Source of the DNA: KBS50 sp042666615
Lineage (GTDB): Bacteria; Actinomycetota; Actinomycetes; Mycobacteriales; Micromonosporaceae
Assembly: GCF_042666615.1 (NCBI RefSeq)
Contig: NZ_JBHTDD010000005.1
Location: 213,031-277,030 of the forward strand
Reading direction: 5' to 3'
Length of the DNA: 64,000 nucleotides
Under the pieces are notes generated by a model. It searched no databases. It was not told where the DNA came from and saw only the letters and a program-made list of their open reading frames with translations. The position numbers were made by a program, and so were the translations under genes. Every line of letters starts with the position of its first letter. Positions within the stretch are counted from its first letter, which is position 1. Of this stretch, positions 50,504 to 58,886 are shown one piece after another.

Positions 50504-51706
50504 TCACCCGGCGTCATGGTCGGAGTAGCGGGCCAGCGTCGCATGCGCGCGCCGTACCTCGCACACCGGCCCCGAGGGCAGCAGATGGGGGAGGAAACCG
50601 TACCGGTTGGCCAGTTCCACGGCCGTCGGGTCGCCCGTGGCGGCAATCTCGGTCGTGTGCCGCCACCAGTCGAGCAGGTCGCCCCAGCCGGGTGCGGCAA
50701 GCGAACCGCCGAAGTGCTGGACGGCGAGCCCGGCGCACAGGCCGGCGAAGAGCAGCCGTTCCCGCAGCGGCCAGCCGGCGACGGTGCCGAGCACCAGCCC
50801 CGCTCCGAACACGTCACCGGCGCCGGTGGGGTCGAGGGCGACGGTGGGCAGCGGCGGCACCCGTTCCTCCTCGCCGGTGGTGGCGTCGATCGCCATGGCG
50901 CCGTCGCCCCCCAGCGTCACGACGGCCAGCGGCACCCAGTCCGCGACGCGGCGCAGGGCCGCCTCGGGGGTGCGGGCGTGCGTGTACGACATCGCCTCCA
51001 CCGCGTTGGGGATGAACGCGTGACATTCGGCGAGCTGATCGGCCAGGCCCGGGTTCCAGGTGCCGGACGGATCCCAGCCGACGTCGGCGAACACCAGGGC
51101 GCCGTCCGCCCGCGCCCGCCGGGCCCAGCCGGGCAACTCGATGCCGCCCGCGACGTCACCGAGGCTGGCCACCACGGCGCGGGAGCGGGGCGGTCGGCCG
51201 ATCATTTCGTCGACCGGTACGGGAAGCTCATGACCGTGCGTGACCATGCTGCGGTCGCGGTCGACCGCCATGGACACGGTGACCGCGGTGTGCCAGTGGG
51301 TGAACCGCCGGGAGCCGGTGAGTTCCACGCCCTCCTGCCGGAGGGTGCGCCAGCAGAAGTCGCCGTAGGCGTCGTCGCCGAAGCCGGCGGCCAGGCCGGT
51401 GCGCAGGCCGAGCCGGGCGGCAGCCACGGCCAGGTTGGCGATGCCGCCGGGTGCGGAGCCCATCCCGGCGGCCCACACTTCGGTGCCGGGCTTCGGCGCG
51501 CTGGGTAGCCCGGTGAAGACGATGTCGAGAAACACCGTGCCGGCCATGAAGACATCCATCGCCGCGAGGTCGCGCTGCCGGATCCCGGCCAGCGGATCCC
51601 ACCGGGGCTTGTCCGGTGACGGCCGGTCGTGCGCGGGCGCGTCGGCCGAGGGGGTGTCCTGCGGAGAACTCGGGGCGTCAGCGGCGCTGCGTACTGCCCT
51701 GCTCAC
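50504..51706 (-). CDS. PfkB-family sugar kinase
   Basis: The product is 400 residues from the GTG ending at 51706; the first 49 residues are Pro/Ala/Ser-rich and the ATG ending at 51559 (MDVFMAGTVFLDIVF) is a credible alternative. Ribokinase-like features are SAPGGIANLAVAAARLG and the catalytic DPTGAGDVFGAGL (about residue 295). It is distinct from the IolC kinase of the rightward operon. As first gene of the transporter operon it may phosphorylate the sugar freed from, or the whole of, the imported glycoside. Confidence 0.88.
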   Translation of the reverse strand: MSRAVRSAADAPSSPQDTPSADAPAHDRPSPDKPRWDPLAGIRQRDLAAMDVFMAGTVFLDIVFTGLPSAPKPGTEVWAAGMGSAPGGIANLAVAAARLGLRTGLAAGFGDDAYGDFCWRTLRQEGVELTGSRRFTHWHTAVTVSMAVDRDRSMVTHGHELPVPVDEMIGRPPRSRAVVASLGDVAGGIELPGWARRARADGALVFADVGWDPSGTWNPGLADQLAECHAFIPNAVEAMSYTHARTPEAALRRVADWVPLAVVTLGGDGAMAIDATTGEEERVPPLPTVALDPTGAGDVFGAGLVLGTVAGWPLRERLLFAGLCAGLAVQHFGGSLAAPGWGDLLDWWRHTTEIAATGDPTAVELANRYGFLPHLLPSGPVCEVRRAHATLARYSDHDAG

Positions 51707-51825
51707 TTCTGCTCACTTCCGGATGAGTGTGCCTGCTGCGGGAAGCTCGTTCATCGGTCCGTGTCCAGGTCTCACCTGTCTTGCCTGTGCATGGTGCTCC
51801 GCCGAGCCGGGGAAGGCAAGCCCCT

Positions 51826-51847
51826 TTGTGCGCGGTTCTGCGCACAA
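51826..51847. promoter_or_regulatory. palindromic operator in the divergent kinase/DeoR promoter
   Basis: TTGTGCGC-N6-GCGCACAA is a perfect inverted repeat with 8-base arms, 59 bases before the DeoR start and about 120 bases from the PfkB start. It is the best candidate site for the DeoR regulator and would let one protein control both operons. CGTACG also occurs at 51851-51856 and 51882-51887. Confidence 0.7.
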
Positions 51848-51906
51848 CTGCGTACGACTGATCGTTGTTGGTTGTCCGGTGCGTACGCCGGTGTTAGCTT
51901 CTACCC

Positions 51907-52665
51907 GTGCTTCCAGTCAGTCGGCACGAGCAGATCGTGCGCCGGGTCCGGTCCTCCGGAGTCGTCTCGGTTTCCACGCTCGCGGCTGACCTGGGAGTCA
52001 GCGCCTCCACCATCCGGCGGGACCTGCAGGTGTTGACCGCCCACGGTGCGTTGCGGCGCATCCGGGGCGGGGCGGGCACCGTCCAGGTGGAGGAGGTGCC
52101 CTTCGCCGAGGTGGCCGCCGTCGCGCCGGACGAGAAGGAGGCCGTCGCCCGCCGCGCCGCGAATCTCGTCCGCGACGGCGAGGTGCTGTTGCTGGACATC
52201 GGCACCACGACGGCCCGGCTCGCCCGACACCTGCGCGGCCGCCGGATCACCGTCATCACCAGCAGCCTGGCCGTCGTCGACGAACTACGCGACGACGAGG
52301 CTGTCGAGCTGCTGGTGCTCGGCGGCATCCTGCGACGCAACTACCTGTCCATGGTGGGGATGCTGACCGAGGAGGCGCTTCGCCAACTCCGGGCGCACCG
52401 GCTCTTCCTCGGCACCAGCGGCATCCGCCGGGACGGCCAGGTCATGGACACCACGCTTGTCGAGGTGCCGGTCAAGAAGGCGATGATCGCGGCCGCCGAG
52501 CAGACCGTGCTGCTGGCCGACCGGGGCAAGTTCCCCGGGTCGGGGCTGCTCCCGGTGTGCGGACCCGGCGACGTCGACGTGATCGTCACCAACGATGCCG
52601 TCGATCCGGGGACGCTGACGGCGTTCGCCGAGGCGGACACGGAGGTCATCCAGGCGTGCGACTGA
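51907..52665 (+). CDS. DeoR-family transcriptional regulator
   Basis: The 252-residue product (GTG at 51907) has the DeoR winged helix at residues 1-57 (SRHEQIVRRVRSSGVVSVSTLAADLGVSASTIRRDLQVL) and a phosphosugar-sensing DeoRC domain (LDIGTTTARLARHL, VLGGILRRNYLSMVG, ADRGKF). IolR of Bacillus is in this family, with 2-deoxy-5-keto-gluconate 6-phosphate as inducer. It is the first gene of the iol operon and overlaps the GH4 gene by ten bases. Confidence 0.92.
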   Translation: MLPVSRHEQIVRRVRSSGVVSVSTLAADLGVSASTIRRDLQVLTAHGALRRIRGGAGTVQVEEVPFAEVAAVAPDEKEAVARRAANLVRDGEVLLLDIGTTTARLARHLRGRRITVITSSLAVVDELRDDEAVELLVLGGILRRNYLSMVGMLTEEALRQLRAHRLFLGTSGIRRDGQVMDTTLVEVPVKKAMIAAAEQTVLLADRGKFPGSGLLPVCGPGDVDVIVTNDAVDPGTLTAFAEADTEVIQACD

Positions 52666-53999
52666 CCGTTCTGGGTGGCGGCGGCTTCCGGGTGCCGCTG
52701 ATCTACCGGCAACTGCTCACCCAGGAGCCCGGCCCGGACGTACGCGACGTGGTGCTGCACGACCTGGACGAGGGTCGGCTGGCCGCGGTGCACGCCGTGC
52801 TGGAGCAGATGGCCGCCGACCGGCCCGACGCGCCGAAGGTCCGCACGACGACCGACCTGGACGAGGCGCTGGACGGCGCCGACTTCGTCTTCTCCGCGAT
52901 CCGGGTGGCCGGACTGGCCGGCCGGACGGTGGACGAGCGGGTCGCGCTCGACCTCGGTGTGCTGGGCCAGGAGACGACCGGACCGGGCGGTCTCGCGTAC
53001 GCGTTGCGCACCATCCCGGTCTGTCTGGACCTCGCCGACCGGGTGGCGCGACGCGCCCCGAACGCCTGGGTCATCAACTTCACAAACCCGGCCGGCATGG
53101 TCACCGAGGCGATGCGGCGCCGGCTGGGCGATCGGGTCATCGGGATCTGCGACTCCCCGATCGGGCTCGGCGAACGGGCCGCCCGCGCACTGGGCCTGGA
53201 CGTCGCGCGGGTCACCATGGACTACGTCGGGCTCAACCACCTCGGCTGGCTGCGCGGGCTGCGGGTGGACGGCGTCGACCGGCTGCCCGATCTGCTGGCC
53301 GACGACGCGGCGCTGGGGCGGGTGGAGGAGGCACGGCTGCTGGGCCCGGACTGGGTCCGGTCACTCGGCGCGATCCCCAACGAGTACCTGTACTACTACT
53401 ACTTCAACCGGGAGGCCGTCGCCTCGATCCGGGAGGCGCCGGCGACCCGTGGCGAGTTCCTGCGCCAGCAGCAGGAGGGCTTCTACGCGGCGGTGGCCCG
53501 GCGCCCCGGAGCCGCTCTGGAAATCTGGACGCGGACCCGGGCGGAGCGCGACTCGACCTACATGGCGGAGAGCCGGGACAGCGCCGGAGCCGGGGAGCGG
53601 CGGCAGGAGGACGTCGCCGGGGGCGGCTATCAGCGGGTGGCGCTCGACCTGATGGCGGGGATCTCCGGCGGTCGCGCCTCGACCATGATCCTCAACGTGC
53701 GCAACGGATCCGCCGTACCGGGCCTGCCGGCCGACGCCGTGGTGGAGGTGCCCTGCGTGGTGGACGCCGCCGGGGCCCGGCCGATCGCCACCGAGCCGCT
53801 GGAGGGCTCGATGCTCGGCCTGGTCCAGCAGGTCAAGGCGGTGGAACAGCTCGGCATCGAAGCCGCGGCCAGCGGGTCCGCTGCGGCGGCGGTCAAGGCG
53901 CTGGCCCTGCACCCGCTCGTCGACTCGGTGCACACCGCGCGCCAGCTGCTGGCCGGCTACCGGGAGAGGCTGCCGGGCCTGGCCGATCTGTTGCGCTGA
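52656..53999 (+). CDS. family 4 glycoside hydrolase
   Basis: The 447-residue product is read from the GTG at 52656. It has the GH4 NAD-binding opening LTVLGGGGFRVPLI, NFTNPAGMVTEA, the metal-site variant GICDSPIGLG (classical CN-x-P is changed to CDSP, as in many actinobacterial members) and GLNHLGWLRG. GH4 enzymes cleave alpha- or beta-glycosides by an NAD+/Mn2+ redox mechanism, often on 6-phosphosugars. With inositol genes following, it may release inositol from an imported glycoside. Confidence 0.92.
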   Translation: MRLTVLGGGGFRVPLIYRQLLTQEPGPDVRDVVLHDLDEGRLAAVHAVLEQMAADRPDAPKVRTTTDLDEALDGADFVFSAIRVAGLAGRTVDERVALDLGVLGQETTGPGGLAYALRTIPVCLDLADRVARRAPNAWVINFTNPAGMVTEAMRRRLGDRVIGICDSPIGLGERAARALGLDVARVTMDYVGLNHLGWLRGLRVDGVDRLPDLLADDAALGRVEEARLLGPDWVRSLGAIPNEYLYYYYFNREAVASIREAPATRGEFLRQQQEGFYAAVARRPGAALEIWTRTRAERDSTYMAESRDSAGAGERRQEDVAGGGYQRVALDLMAGISGGRASTMILNVRNGSAVPGLPADAVVEVPCVVDAAGARPIATEPLEGSMLGLVQQVKAVEQLGIEAAASGSAAAAVKALALHPLVDSVHTARQLLAGYRERLPGLADLLR

Positions 54000-54060
54000 C
54001 CGGCCTCGGTTGTCCGGCGCCGGGACGACCGGGGAGCCCCGACCCGAAGAGGAGGAAGCG

Positions 54061-55008
54061 ATGACGCAGCCGTCCGCACTCGCCGACCGGGTGGCCGGCG
54101 CTCCCATCTCCTGGGGGGTATGCGAGGTGCCCGGCTGGGGCTACCAGCTCGACCCGGACACCGTGCTCCGGCAGATGCGGGAACTCGGCCTGGTGGCCAC
54201 CGAGTTCGGGCCCGACGGGTTCCTCCCCGACGACCCCGCGGCCAAGGCCGCCACGCTGGCCCAGTACGGCCTCACCGCGGTCGGCCAGTTCGTGCCCGTG
54301 GTGCTGCACGCGCCGGACCACGACCCGCTGCCGGAGGTGGAGCGGGCGATCACCGGGCTGGTGGCCGCGCGGGCGTCCACGGTGGTCATCGCAGCCGCCA
54401 CCGGCACCGAGGGGTACGACGACCGGCCGGTGCTGGACGACGCCGGTTGGGCCACACTGCTGGCCAACCTCGACCGGATCGACGCGCTGGCCACCGGCCA
54501 CGGCCTGGTGGCCACGCTGCACCCGCACGTGGGCACGATGGTGGAGACCGGCGACGAGACGGCCCGGGTGCTCGACGGCAGCCGGATCGGGTTGTGCCTG
54601 GACACCGGCCACCTGCTCGTCGGTGGTGGCGACCCGGTGGCGGTGGCGCGCGACCGACCCGACCGGATCGCGCACGTGCACCTCAAGGATGTCCGCGCCG
54701 ACTGGGCGGACCGGGTGCGCACCGGCGAGGTGAGCTACAGCGAGGCCGTGGCTGGGGGGATGTACGCGCCCCTGGGCGATGGTGACGTCAACGTCGCGGC
54801 CATCGTCACCGCGCTGGAAAGGGCCGGATACCGGGGTTGGTACGTCCTGGAGCAGGACACCGTGCTCACCGGTCCGCCCGGCGGGTCGGGGTCGCCGGAC
54901 GGATCCGGATCGCCGGACGGGTCAGGGCCGTCGGGCGGGTCCGCAGCCGGTCCGGTGGCGGACGTGCGGGCGAGCCGGGCGTACCTGCTCGACCTGGCCG
55001 GGAGCTGA
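54061..55008 (+). CDS. iolE: sugar phosphate isomerase/epimerase family, probable inosose dehydratase
   Basis: The 315-residue product starts at the ATG at 54061 after GAGGAGGAAG. It is an AP-endonuclease-2-like TIM barrel: GAPISWGVCEVPGWGYQL matches the IolE opening, and later TLHPHVGTMVET and CLDTGHLLVGGGDP, AHVHLKDV carry metal ligands. IolE dehydrates 2-keto-myo-inositol. Residues about 275-295 are three 18-bp repeats (GSGSPD). It is four bases upstream of iolC and in line with all the other inositol genes. Confidence 0.9.
   Translation: MTQPSALADRVAGAPISWGVCEVPGWGYQLDPDTVLRQMRELGLVATEFGPDGFLPDDPAAKAATLAQYGLTAVGQFVPVVLHAPDHDPLPEVERAITGLVAARASTVVIAAATGTEGYDDRPVLDDAGWATLLANLDRIDALATGHGLVATLHPHVGTMVETGDETARVLDGSRIGLCLDTGHLLVGGGDPVAVARDRPDRIAHVHLKDVRADWADRVRTGEVSYSEAVAGGMYAPLGDGDVNVAAIVTALERAGYRGWYVLEQDTVLTGPPGGSGSPDGSGSPDGSGPSGGSAAGPVADVRASRAYLLDLAGS
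54883..54936. repeat. 18-bp tandem repeat, 3 copies, near the 3' end of the iolE-like gene
   Basis: Three 18-base units encode GSGSPD, GSGSPD, GSGPSG just before the last helix. Same unit length as repeats in the carbamoyltransferase and family 2 glycosyltransferase genes. Confidence 0.93.
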
Positions 55009-55012
55009 GGCG

Positions 55013-55981
55013 ATGTCGGCACCAGGCCCTGACGACCGGCCCCCGTACGACCTGGTGGCCGTGGGCCGCTGCGGGGTGGACATCTACCCGCTCGACCACG
55101 GCGTACCGCTGGAGGACGTGACCCGGTTCGAGAAGTTCCTCGGCGGCAGCGCGACGAACGTCGCCGTCGCCGCCGCCCGGCACGGCCGGCGCTCCGCCAT
55201 CATCACCCGGACCGGCCGGGACCCGTTCGGCCGCTACATCGGCCGGGAACTGCGCCGGCTCGGCGTGGACGACCGGTTCGTCAGCGCCGTCGACGGGCCG
55301 CCCACCCCGGTCACCTTCTGCGAGGTGTTCCCGCCCGACGACTTCCCGCTGTACTTCTACAGGTATCCGACCGCCCCCGACCTGATGATCGAGGCGGACG
55401 AGCTGCCACTTGACGCGATCAAGGCCGCCCGGGTCTTCTGGGCCACCGGCACCGGGTTGTCCCGGGAGCCGTCCCGGTCCGCCCACCACACGGCGTGGCA
55501 GGCCCGCGGGCGCCGTGCCCACACCGTGCTGGACCTGGACTACCGGCCGATGTTCTGGCCCGACGCGGCCGAGGCCCGGACCGCGATCCGGGCCGCGATC
55601 GAGCACGTCACCGTCGCGGTCGGCAACCGCGAGGAGTGCGAGATCGCGGTCGGCGAGACCGACCCGCACCGGGCGGCCGGGGCCCTGCTCGACCTCGGGG
55701 TCGAGCTGGCCGTCGTGAAGCGCGGGCCGGACGGTGTGCTCGCCGCTACCGCCGACGAGCGGGTGGAGGTGCCGCCGTTCCCGGTGCCGGTGGTCAACGG
55801 GCTGGGTGCCGGGGACGCGTTCGGCGGTGCCCTCGTCCACGGGCTGCTCGGCGGGTGGGAACTGGCCCGCGTCCTGCGATTCGCAAACGTGGCCGGCGCC
55901 ATCGTCGCCGGCCGGCTGGAGTGCTCCACCGCGATGCCGACCGAGGACGAGGTCGAGGCCGCGCTGGCGGGTCGGCCATGA
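55013..55981 (+). CDS. iolC: 5-dehydro-2-deoxygluconokinase
   Basis: The 322-residue protein (ATG at 55013) is a PfkB kinase of the IolC type: YDLVAVGRCGVDIYPLDHGVPLEDV, KFLGGSATNVAVAAARHG, DLDYRPMFWPDAAEAR and the catalytic NGLGAGDAFGGALVHGLL. IolC phosphorylates 2-deoxy-5-keto-D-gluconate at C6. It lacks the C-terminal DUF2090 aldolase-like domain that some IolC proteins carry. It overlaps iolB by ATGA. Confidence 0.94.
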   Translation: MSAPGPDDRPPYDLVAVGRCGVDIYPLDHGVPLEDVTRFEKFLGGSATNVAVAAARHGRRSAIITRTGRDPFGRYIGRELRRLGVDDRFVSAVDGPPTPVTFCEVFPPDDFPLYFYRYPTAPDLMIEADELPLDAIKAARVFWATGTGLSREPSRSAHHTAWQARGRRAHTVLDLDYRPMFWPDAAEARTAIRAAIEHVTVAVGNREECEIAVGETDPHRAAGALLDLGVELAVVKRGPDGVLAATADERVEVPPFPVPVVNGLGAGDAFGGALVHGLLGGWELARVLRFANVAGAIVAGRLECSTAMPTEDEVEAALAGRP

Positions 55982-56916
55982 CGGACAACCAGACCTGGGT
56001 ACGCCCGTACGGCAGCGCCACCGAGGCCGGGTTCCCGGTGGCCGTCACCGACGCGGTCCCGGGCTGGCGGCACACCAGCCTGCGGGTGGCCGAGCTGGCT
56101 CCCGGCGAAACGGCACGCCTCGACTTGGACGGCAGCGAGGTGGTCGTGGTGCCGCTGTCCGGCGGCTGCCTGGTGACCGCCGTGGACGGCGCCGGCCGGC
56201 GGCACGAGACGCGGCTCGCCGGTCGGGCCGACGTGTTCGCCGGCCCCACCGATGTCGCGTACGTCCCGCCCGGGTCGCGGCTCGCGGTGCGCAACGACGG
56301 CGACACGCCGGCCCGGGTGGCGCTGTGCGGCGCGGTCGCCGGGCGGGGGGCCACCCCGCCGTTCCGGCACCTGCCCGCCACCGACGTCCCGGTGGAGCTG
56401 CGCGGCGCCGGAACGGCGTCCCGGCTGGTGCGCAACTTCGGCGTACCGGAGGTGCTGGCCGCCGACTCGGTCATCGCCTGCGAGGTGGTCACGCCGGCCG
56501 GCAACTGGAGTTCCTATCCGCCACACAAGCACGACGAGGAACGGCCCGGCCTGGAGACCGCGCTGGAGGAGATCTACTACTTCGAGCTGCGGGCGGAGCC
56601 GGGCGCCGTCGCGGCGGCGGGTCCGGCGGCCTCCGGTGCCGATCCGGTGGCGTACCAACGGGTCTACGGCACCGAAGGGCGACCGCTCGACGTGCTGGCC
56701 GAGGTGCGCACCGGCGACGTGGTGCTGGTGCCGCACGGCTGGCACGGTCCGGCGATGGCGCCGCCCGGCTACGACCTCTACTACCTGAACGTGATGGCCG
56801 GGCCGGGCGCCGAGCGGGCCTGGCTGATCTGTGACGACCCGGCGCACGCCTGGGTCCGTGGCACCTGGGACGGGCAGGCCGTGGACCCCCGACTGCTGAA
56901 CGGAGGCTACCGATGA
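55978..56916 (+). CDS. iolB: 5-deoxy-glucuronate isomerase
   Basis: The 312-residue protein has the bicupin IolB features: VPLSGGCLVTAVDG, then SSYPPHKHDEERPGLETALEEIYYFEL with metal-binding His and Glu, and VLVPHGWHGPAMAPPGYDLYYLNVMAG. It converts 5-deoxy-glucuronate to 2-deoxy-5-keto-gluconate. Overlaps iolC and iolD (both ATGA), indicating coupled translation. Confidence 0.95.
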   Translation: MTDNQTWVRPYGSATEAGFPVAVTDAVPGWRHTSLRVAELAPGETARLDLDGSEVVVVPLSGGCLVTAVDGAGRRHETRLAGRADVFAGPTDVAYVPPGSRLAVRNDGDTPARVALCGAVAGRGATPPFRHLPATDVPVELRGAGTASRLVRNFGVPEVLAADSVIACEVVTPAGNWSSYPPHKHDEERPGLETALEEIYYFELRAEPGAVAAAGPAASGADPVAYQRVYGTEGRPLDVLAEVRTGDVVLVPHGWHGPAMAPPGYDLYYLNVMAGPGAERAWLICDDPAHAWVRGTWDGQAVDPRLLNGGYR

Positions 56917-58886
56917 CGACCGACCCGCCGATCTTGACCGACAGGCCGGCTGGCACCTCGACCGTGCGGCTCACCGTGGCGCAGGCCGTGGTGCGCTTCC
57001 TCGGCAACCAGTGGACCGAACGGGACGGCCGGCGGCACCGGCTGTTCGCCGGCTGCCTGGGCATCTTCGGCCACGGCAACGTCGCCGGCCTCGGCCAGGC
57101 GCTGTTGCAGGACGAGCTGCGCGGCGGCGAGGATCGGCTGCCGTACGTGCTGGTCCGCAACGAGCAGGCGATGGTGCACACGGCGGTGGCGTACGCCCGG
57201 CAGCGGGACCGGCTCCAGACGTGGGCGTGCACCGCGTCGGTGGGGCCGGGGTCGACGAACATGCTCACCGGCGCCGCGCTGGCCACCGTCAACCGGCTGC
57301 CGGTGCTGCTGCTGCCGTCGGGCACCTTCGCCACCCGGGTGGCCCGGCCGGTGCTCCAGGAGATCGAGGCGCCGGAGACCGGGGACCGTACGGTCAACGA
57401 CGCGTTCCGGCCGTTGTCCCGCTTCTTCGACCGGGTGGATCGCCCGGAACACCTGCCGTCGGCGCTGCTCGGCGCGATGCGGGTGCTCACCGACCCGGTG
57501 GAGACCGGAGCGGCCACCGTCGAGTTGCCGCAGGACGTGCAGGCCGAGGCGTACGACTGGCCGGTCGAGCTGTTTGCGCCGCGGACCTGGCACGTCCCGC
57601 GGCCATTGCCGGAGCCGGCGCTTGTGGAGCGGGCCGCGGCGGTGCTCCGGGCGGCCCGGCGGCCGTTGCTCGTCGCGGGTGGTGGGGTCCACTACTCGGG
57701 TGCCGAGGACGCGCTGCGGGCGTTCTGCGACGCCACCGGCATCCCGGTGGCGGAGACGCAGGCCGGCAAGGGTGCGCTGCCGTACGGGCATCCGCGGTCG
57801 ATGGGCGCGGTCGGCTCGACCGGCACCTCGGCCGCGAACGCCCTGGCCCGCAGCGCCGACGTGGTGCTCGGGATCGGCACCCGGTACGCCGACTTCACCA
57901 CCGCGTCGCGCACCGCGTTCCAGCATCCCGACGTGCGGTTCGTCAACGTCAACATCACCCGGTTCGACGCCGGCAAGCTGGCCGGGGTGCCGTTGGTGGC
58001 GGACGCCCGGGAGGCGTTGACGGCGCTGACGGACGCGCTGGCCGGGTACGCCGTCGATCCGGCGTACCGGGACGAGCAGGCCGAGCTGGTCCGGGCCTGG
58101 GACGCGCGGGTGACCGCCGCGTACGACCCGCCGGCGGAGGTGACCGGCCGGCTCGCCGCCGGGGTGCTGACCCAGGGCACGGTGCTCGGTTGCGTGAACG
58201 AGCTGTCCGAGCCGCGGGACGTGGTGGTGTGCGCGGCCGGGTCGATGCCCGGCGACCTGCACAAGCTGTGGCGGGTGCGGGATCGCAAGGCGTACCACGT
58301 GGAGTACGGCTACTCCTGCATGGGCTACGAGATCCCGGGCGGCATCGGGGTGCGCTGGGCGGACCCGGACCGGGACGTCTTCGTCCTGGTGGGCGACGGG
58401 TCGTACCTGATGATGCCGGGCGAGCTGGTCACCGCCGTGCAGGAACGCGTCAAGATCATTGTGGTGCTGGTGCAGAACCACGGATTCGGATCGATCGGAT
58501 CGCTGTCGGAGTCGCTGGGCTCGCAGCGCTTCGGCACCGGCTACCGCTATCGCGACCCGGCCACCGGGCGGCTGGACGGCGACAAACTCCCCGTCGACCT
58601 CGCGGCCAACGCGCGCAGCCTCGGCGCGACCGTGATCGAGGCCCGCGACCGGACCGGGCTGGCACAGGCGATCAAGCACGCCAAGGCCGCGCCGGCCGAT
58701 GGCGGGCCGATCGTCATCCACGTCGAGACCGACCCGCACGTCCCCGCACCGGACAGCGAGTCGTGGTGGGACGTCCCGGTCAGCCAGGTCAGCGACCTGG
58801 ACAGCACCCGCGACGCCCACCGGGCGTACGTCGAACACAAGGCGGCCCAGCGACCGCTGCTGGCGCCCGGCGGGGAGGAGCGGTGA
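56913..58886 (+). CDS. iolD: 3D-(3,5/4)-trihydroxycyclohexane-1,2-dione hydrolase
   Basis: The 657-residue protein is a thiamine-diphosphate enzyme of the IolD type: FGHGNVAGLGQAL, VRNEQAMVHTAVAYARQ with the catalytic Glu, ASVGPGSTNMLTGAALA, and the cofactor-binding GDGSYLMMPGEL to VLVQNHGFGSIGSLSE near residues 494-530. IolD opens the inositol-derived ring to give 5-deoxy-glucuronate. Length is normal. GTGA overlap with the next gene. Confidence 0.95.
   Translation: MTTDPPILTDRPAGTSTVRLTVAQAVVRFLGNQWTERDGRRHRLFAGCLGIFGHGNVAGLGQALLQDELRGGEDRLPYVLVRNEQAMVHTAVAYARQRDRLQTWACTASVGPGSTNMLTGAALATVNRLPVLLLPSGTFATRVARPVLQEIEAPETGDRTVNDAFRPLSRFFDRVDRPEHLPSALLGAMRVLTDPVETGAATVELPQDVQAEAYDWPVELFAPRTWHVPRPLPEPALVERAAAVLRAARRPLLVAGGGVHYSGAEDALRAFCDATGIPVAETQAGKGALPYGHPRSMGAVGSTGTSAANALARSADVVLGIGTRYADFTTASRTAFQHPDVRFVNVNITRFDAGKLAGVPLVADAREALTALTDALAGYAVDPAYRDEQAELVRAWDARVTAAYDPPAEVTGRLAAGVLTQGTVLGCVNELSEPRDVVVCAAGSMPGDLHKLWRVRDRKAYHVEYGYSCMGYEIPGGIGVRWADPDRDVFVLVGDGSYLMMPGELVTAVQERVKIIVVLVQNHGFGSIGSLSESLGSQRFGTGYRYRDPATGRLDGDKLPVDLAANARSLGATVIEARDRTGLAQAIKHAKAAPADGGPIVIHVETDPHVPAPDSESWWDVPVSQVSDLDSTRDAHRAYVEHKAAQRPLLAPGGEER

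Noticed and set aside
56907..58838. 643-residue minus-strand open frame opposite iolD
   Set aside because: Antisense shadow of a gene with clear ThDP motifs.
57011..58882. Long plus-strand N-terminal extension of the iolG-like frame through iolD
   Set aside because: The frame is open by chance within iolD; the GTG at 58883 has a strong ribosome site and begins exactly at the NAD-binding fold.
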